In this document: piece by piece, positions 61,943 through 64,000 of the stretch
Numbering within the stretch: the first letter of the stretch is position 1
Layout: every line of letters starts with the position of its first letter
Source of the DNA: Maribacter sp. MMG018
GTDB taxonomy: Bacteria > Bacteroidota > Bacteroidia > Flavobacteriales > Flavobacteriaceae
DNA: 64,000 nucleotides
Direction: 5' to 3'
Assembly (NCBI RefSeq): GCF_018100785.1
Contig: NZ_JAGJEC010000002.1
Coordinates: 186,001 to 250,000, forward strand
The notes under the pieces: model-generated
Database searches by the model: none
Told to the model about the DNA's origin: nothing
Seen by the model: the letters and a program-made list of their open reading frames with translations, nothing else
Made by a program: the position numbers and the translations under genes

Positions 61943-63415
61943 ATGAATTTTTCTTCTTGCGTTGCAATTTTTTTATTCTTTATTAATTTATCAAATGCCC
62001 AAACCTTTACCCCCACACCAGAAACTGTAGATGACCAAATCGAACAGTCCAAACAAGAGTTTTCTAAATTAAATTTTTATCAATCTATATCATATGCGAA
62101 AAAGGCATTCGATGGTGCTGAAAGCATATCATATTCAAAAGGGAAAACGATCGCTTCCATCTACTTGGCGAAAGCTTTGATTGAGATTGGGGAGTACAAA
62201 AAGGCTTTGTCTTTTATTTCAAAGGCAGAAAGAGAGGAATTCTTCAGTTCTTACATAAATATGCAAGTAGAATCGTATAGGCTAAAAGGTAGACTATACG
62301 GTAGTCTAGACATGAATCTCTTGGCAGAGAAAGAGTTTAAGAAACAATTGTTGCATTCTAAAAAGATAAAAAATCAGAATCAACGGGGAATGTCCAGGTT
62401 TTGGTCTTACCAAAATCTGGTACATATATATGATAAAACAAATAATAAGGACTCTTTGGATAAATACTTGGTTTTACAGGAAAACAGTGTTAATCGTTTA
62501 AATGAGACCGCCAATTTTTACAGTATAAGTGCAACATACTGTCAGATTGCCAGAAATCTTATGAAAAACAGTAAGTTTCAAGAGGCAAAGAACTACTTGG
62601 ATAGATCAAACGATATTCTTCATAAATACGACTCTAGTTATCTCTTTCAGCATTATGATTGCTATGCCACTTACGAGAAATTGACCGGCAACTTAAAAGA
62701 AGCGGAGCGGTACTATGATTTGGCGTTACAAAATGCTTTGGAACTGAAAGATTTGGATGCCATTGTCGGTCAATACAAAAACATGTCCGATTTCTTCATA
62801 AACGATATGAAAGATGTTAAAACAGGGAAAAAATACTTGCTGTTGTATCATAAGTATAATGATTCTCTAAAGACGATAAATTCAAACATACAGGACGATG
62901 TGTACAATGAGATACTAAAAGAGAAATATGAGGTTTCTAGACAAGTAGGCGGAAGGTATGAATATGTTGTTTTGGGTGTACTGGTAATTGGTCTGGTGCC
63001 TATAGGGTTTATATATTATCGAAAAATAAAATATAAGCGTAAAATTAAGGTATTGGAAACCAAAATAGATGGTCATGATAAAACGGAGCAATCGAAAATA
63101 GAAGGTCAGAGGCATAAAGAACTAATGGCTGCGGCCAATGCCAATAGTCCCGATTTTCTGTTACTGTTTAAAGAACTTTATCCAGAGGTTGTAGTAGAGA
63201 TTAAGAAACGTAATAAAAACGTACTTAATTCCGATATTGTTTTTTTGGGTATGGCGCATTTAAATTTTTCTACCAAAGATTTGGCTAAAATATTAAACGT
63301 TACGGTACGGGCCATTCAGGTTCGTAAAAATAGACTTCGAAAAAAGTACAATATTCCTTCAGAGATAGACTTTAATCTATGGTATGGTGTAACAACTAAA
63401 AAGGAGATTGACTAA
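61943..63415 (+). CDS. TPR-containing membrane regulator with LuxR-type helix-turn-helix
   Basis: A 490-residue protein. A signal peptide (to about 19, LSNAQ) is followed by tetratricopeptide-like repeats (about 30-320), one membrane helix (about 334-352, YVVLGVLVIGLVPIGFIYY), a coiled coil, and a C-terminal HTH (LSTKDLAKILNVTVRAIQVRKNRLRKK form, about 440-475). It has no kinase or receiver domain, similar to the propeller regulator at 9822-12656 in layout but with TPRs in the periplasm. It lies 524 bp upstream of the exported protein at the right edge and may control it, as such regulators commonly do for SusCD loci. Confidence 0.85.
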   Translation: MNFSSCVAIFLFFINLSNAQTFTPTPETVDDQIEQSKQEFSKLNFYQSISYAKKAFDGAESISYSKGKTIASIYLAKALIEIGEYKKALSFISKAEREEFFSSYINMQVESYRLKGRLYGSLDMNLLAEKEFKKQLLHSKKIKNQNQRGMSRFWSYQNLVHIYDKTNNKDSLDKYLVLQENSVNRLNETANFYSISATYCQIARNLMKNSKFQEAKNYLDRSNDILHKYDSSYLFQHYDCYATYEKLTGNLKEAERYYDLALQNALELKDLDAIVGQYKNMSDFFINDMKDVKTGKKYLLLYHKYNDSLKTINSNIQDDVYNEILKEKYEVSRQVGGRYEYVVLGVLVIGLVPIGFIYYRKIKYKRKIKVLETKIDGHDKTEQSKIEGQRHKELMAAANANSPDFLLLFKELYPEVVVEIKKRNKNVLNSDIVFLGMAHLNFSTKDLAKILNVTVRAIQVRKNRLRKKYNIPSEIDFNLWYGVTTKKEID

Positions 63416-63938
63416 GAACAATCGAATAAATAGGGCTGGTTGTTATCTAGAGGATGTTATTGGTTAATGGCCATTTTGTTATGGGGTGGTTAAGGATTAA
63501 ATGAAGAGGCAACATTGTTGATGCTATATTTAGTTCATTACAGGCATATATTTCCATAATCGGTATATCATAAAGAATATCATGACCTTTCTTCCAAATT
63601 AATTATCTGTAGAATTACTTTTAAACAAAGGGTTGCTTTTTGAAAAGGCAGTAGAAAGTCCGGAGTATGATTTGTGTATATGGATCAATAGAAATTCCGG
63701 CTACCTTTTTTAGTGAGGTCATGAGACCCTATGGCTGATGGATTTGTCTTTGTTTTTCTTCATTTTATCTAAAAAATGCCAATGTTTCGCACATGTGAAA
63801 CATTTGTGATAGGTGCTTTTTGGGACATATGTTAATTTTTTAAAGATTTTTGTGAAAATTCTGTAAATATTTTTTTTACAAGTTTTGAAGATCCCACCAC
63901 CATTTTTTTTTGTCCCATTTAAACATAAACAATTTAGT
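63416..63938 (+). other. Intergenic region upstream of the right-edge gene
   Basis: About 520 bp with no gene recognised. It contains the inverted repeat at 63781-63804 and an AT-rich last 120 bp with T-runs. No clear TAnnTTTG box was found at a regular distance from the repeat. Confidence 0.5.
63781..63804. repeat. Perfect 8-bp inverted repeat upstream of the right-edge gene
   Basis: AATGTTTC (63781-63788), 8-nt spacer GCACATGT, GAAACATT (63797-63804). Two-turn spacing between arm centres (16 bp) suits a dimeric DNA-binding protein. It is about 135 bp before the ATG at 63939. Confidence 0.5.
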
Positions 63939-64000
63939 ATGATGAGAAAGTATTTTAAATGTATACTGTTCTTGGTTTTTGCCACATTTATAGGTTATGG
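63939..64000 (+). CDS. Start of an exported protein (truncated by window edge), possibly SusC-type
   Basis: Only 20 codons are visible: a start at 63939 (a second ATG follows at 63942), then RKYFKCILFLVFATFIGYG, a typical signal peptide. The gene continues beyond the window. The long upstream region with a dyad and the preceding TPR-HTH regulator suggest a SusC-like transporter, but this cannot be verified from 20 residues. Confidence 0.6.
   Translation, partial: MMRKYFKCILFLVFATFIGY

Noticed and set aside
1-64000. CRISPR arrays, insertion sequences, prophage or toxin-antitoxin modules
   Set aside because: No regularly spaced repeats, transposases, integrases or paired small toxin/antitoxin frames were recognised in the window.

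Overview
The window looks like a chromosome segment of a marine, polysaccharide-degrading member of the Bacteroidota, most likely family Flavobacteriaceae (Zobellia/Maribacter-like; the genus is a guess). The evidence is SusC/SusD pairs, a PorP/SprF-type type IX secretion protein, a GLPGLI-family protein, a ribonucleotide reductase whose ATP-cone sits on NrdB, near absence of Shine-Dalgarno sequences, and promoters with the Bacteroidota TAnnTTTG -7 box. There is no CRISPR array, no rRNA and no recognisable insertion sequence.

Layout. 1-2.8 kb (+): the 3' end of one polysaccharide-utilisation locus (partial SusD, DUF3472/F5-8C lipoprotein). 3-12.7 kb (-): a second locus (propeller-type regulator, SusC, SusD, glycerophosphodiesterase lipoprotein, GH16 beta-glucanase), convergent with the first. 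12.9-17.3 kb (-): a membrane nucleotide cyclase and a large secreted VPS10/sortilin-type propeller protein. 17.5-28.3 kb (-): a 12-gene stress island (coiled-coil protein, Usp, 72-aa protein, CMD/AhpD-like, FtsH, second coiled-coil protein, UbiB-like kinase, MgtC/DUF4010, Dps, hydroxyacyl-CoA dehydrogenase, HdeD, DUF2238). 28.7-31.8 kb (+): nrdB-nrdA. 32-35.6 kb (+): acyl/feruloyl-CoA synthetase, Crp/Fnr regulator, pirin. 36-40.3 kb (+): an AT-rich block with a GLPGLI protein and a TonB-receptor-like barrel. 40.5-49.4 kb: second Dps, TPR histidine kinase, EamA transporter, a PD40 protein plus PorP/SprF-SPOR pair, and an atypical response regulator. 49.6-58.4 kb: xylose catabolism (xylB, xylA, LacI regulator) followed by exported sugar oxidoreductases. 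58.5-61.3 kb: GH130, VanX-like dipeptidase, carbohydrate esterase. 61.5 kb: tRNA-Pro(GGG) with a duplicated 3' end. 61.9-64 kb: a TPR-HTH regulator and the start of an exported protein.

The strongest new signal is in the stress island. Three 14-bp dyads of the form [AC]TGAYTTWRRTCAT each lie 27.5-29.5 bp (centre to first T) upstream of a TAnnTTT[GA] -7 box, and each heads one of the three apparent transcription units of the island. A fourth promoter, for the second dps gene at 40.9 kb, has the same geometry with a different dyad (GTAAC-N4-GTTAC). This is the layout of promoters activated by CRP/FNR-family proteins bound near -41 and suggests an unnamed stress/low-oxygen/stationary-phase regulon.

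Other points of interest are a PorP barrel carrying a SPOR domain beside a PorE-like protein without an OmpA domain, a response regulator with Glu at the phosphoacceptor position, an exported oxidoreductase/isomerase set that could work by the 3-keto-sugar route, and LacI-type operator dyads before xylB.
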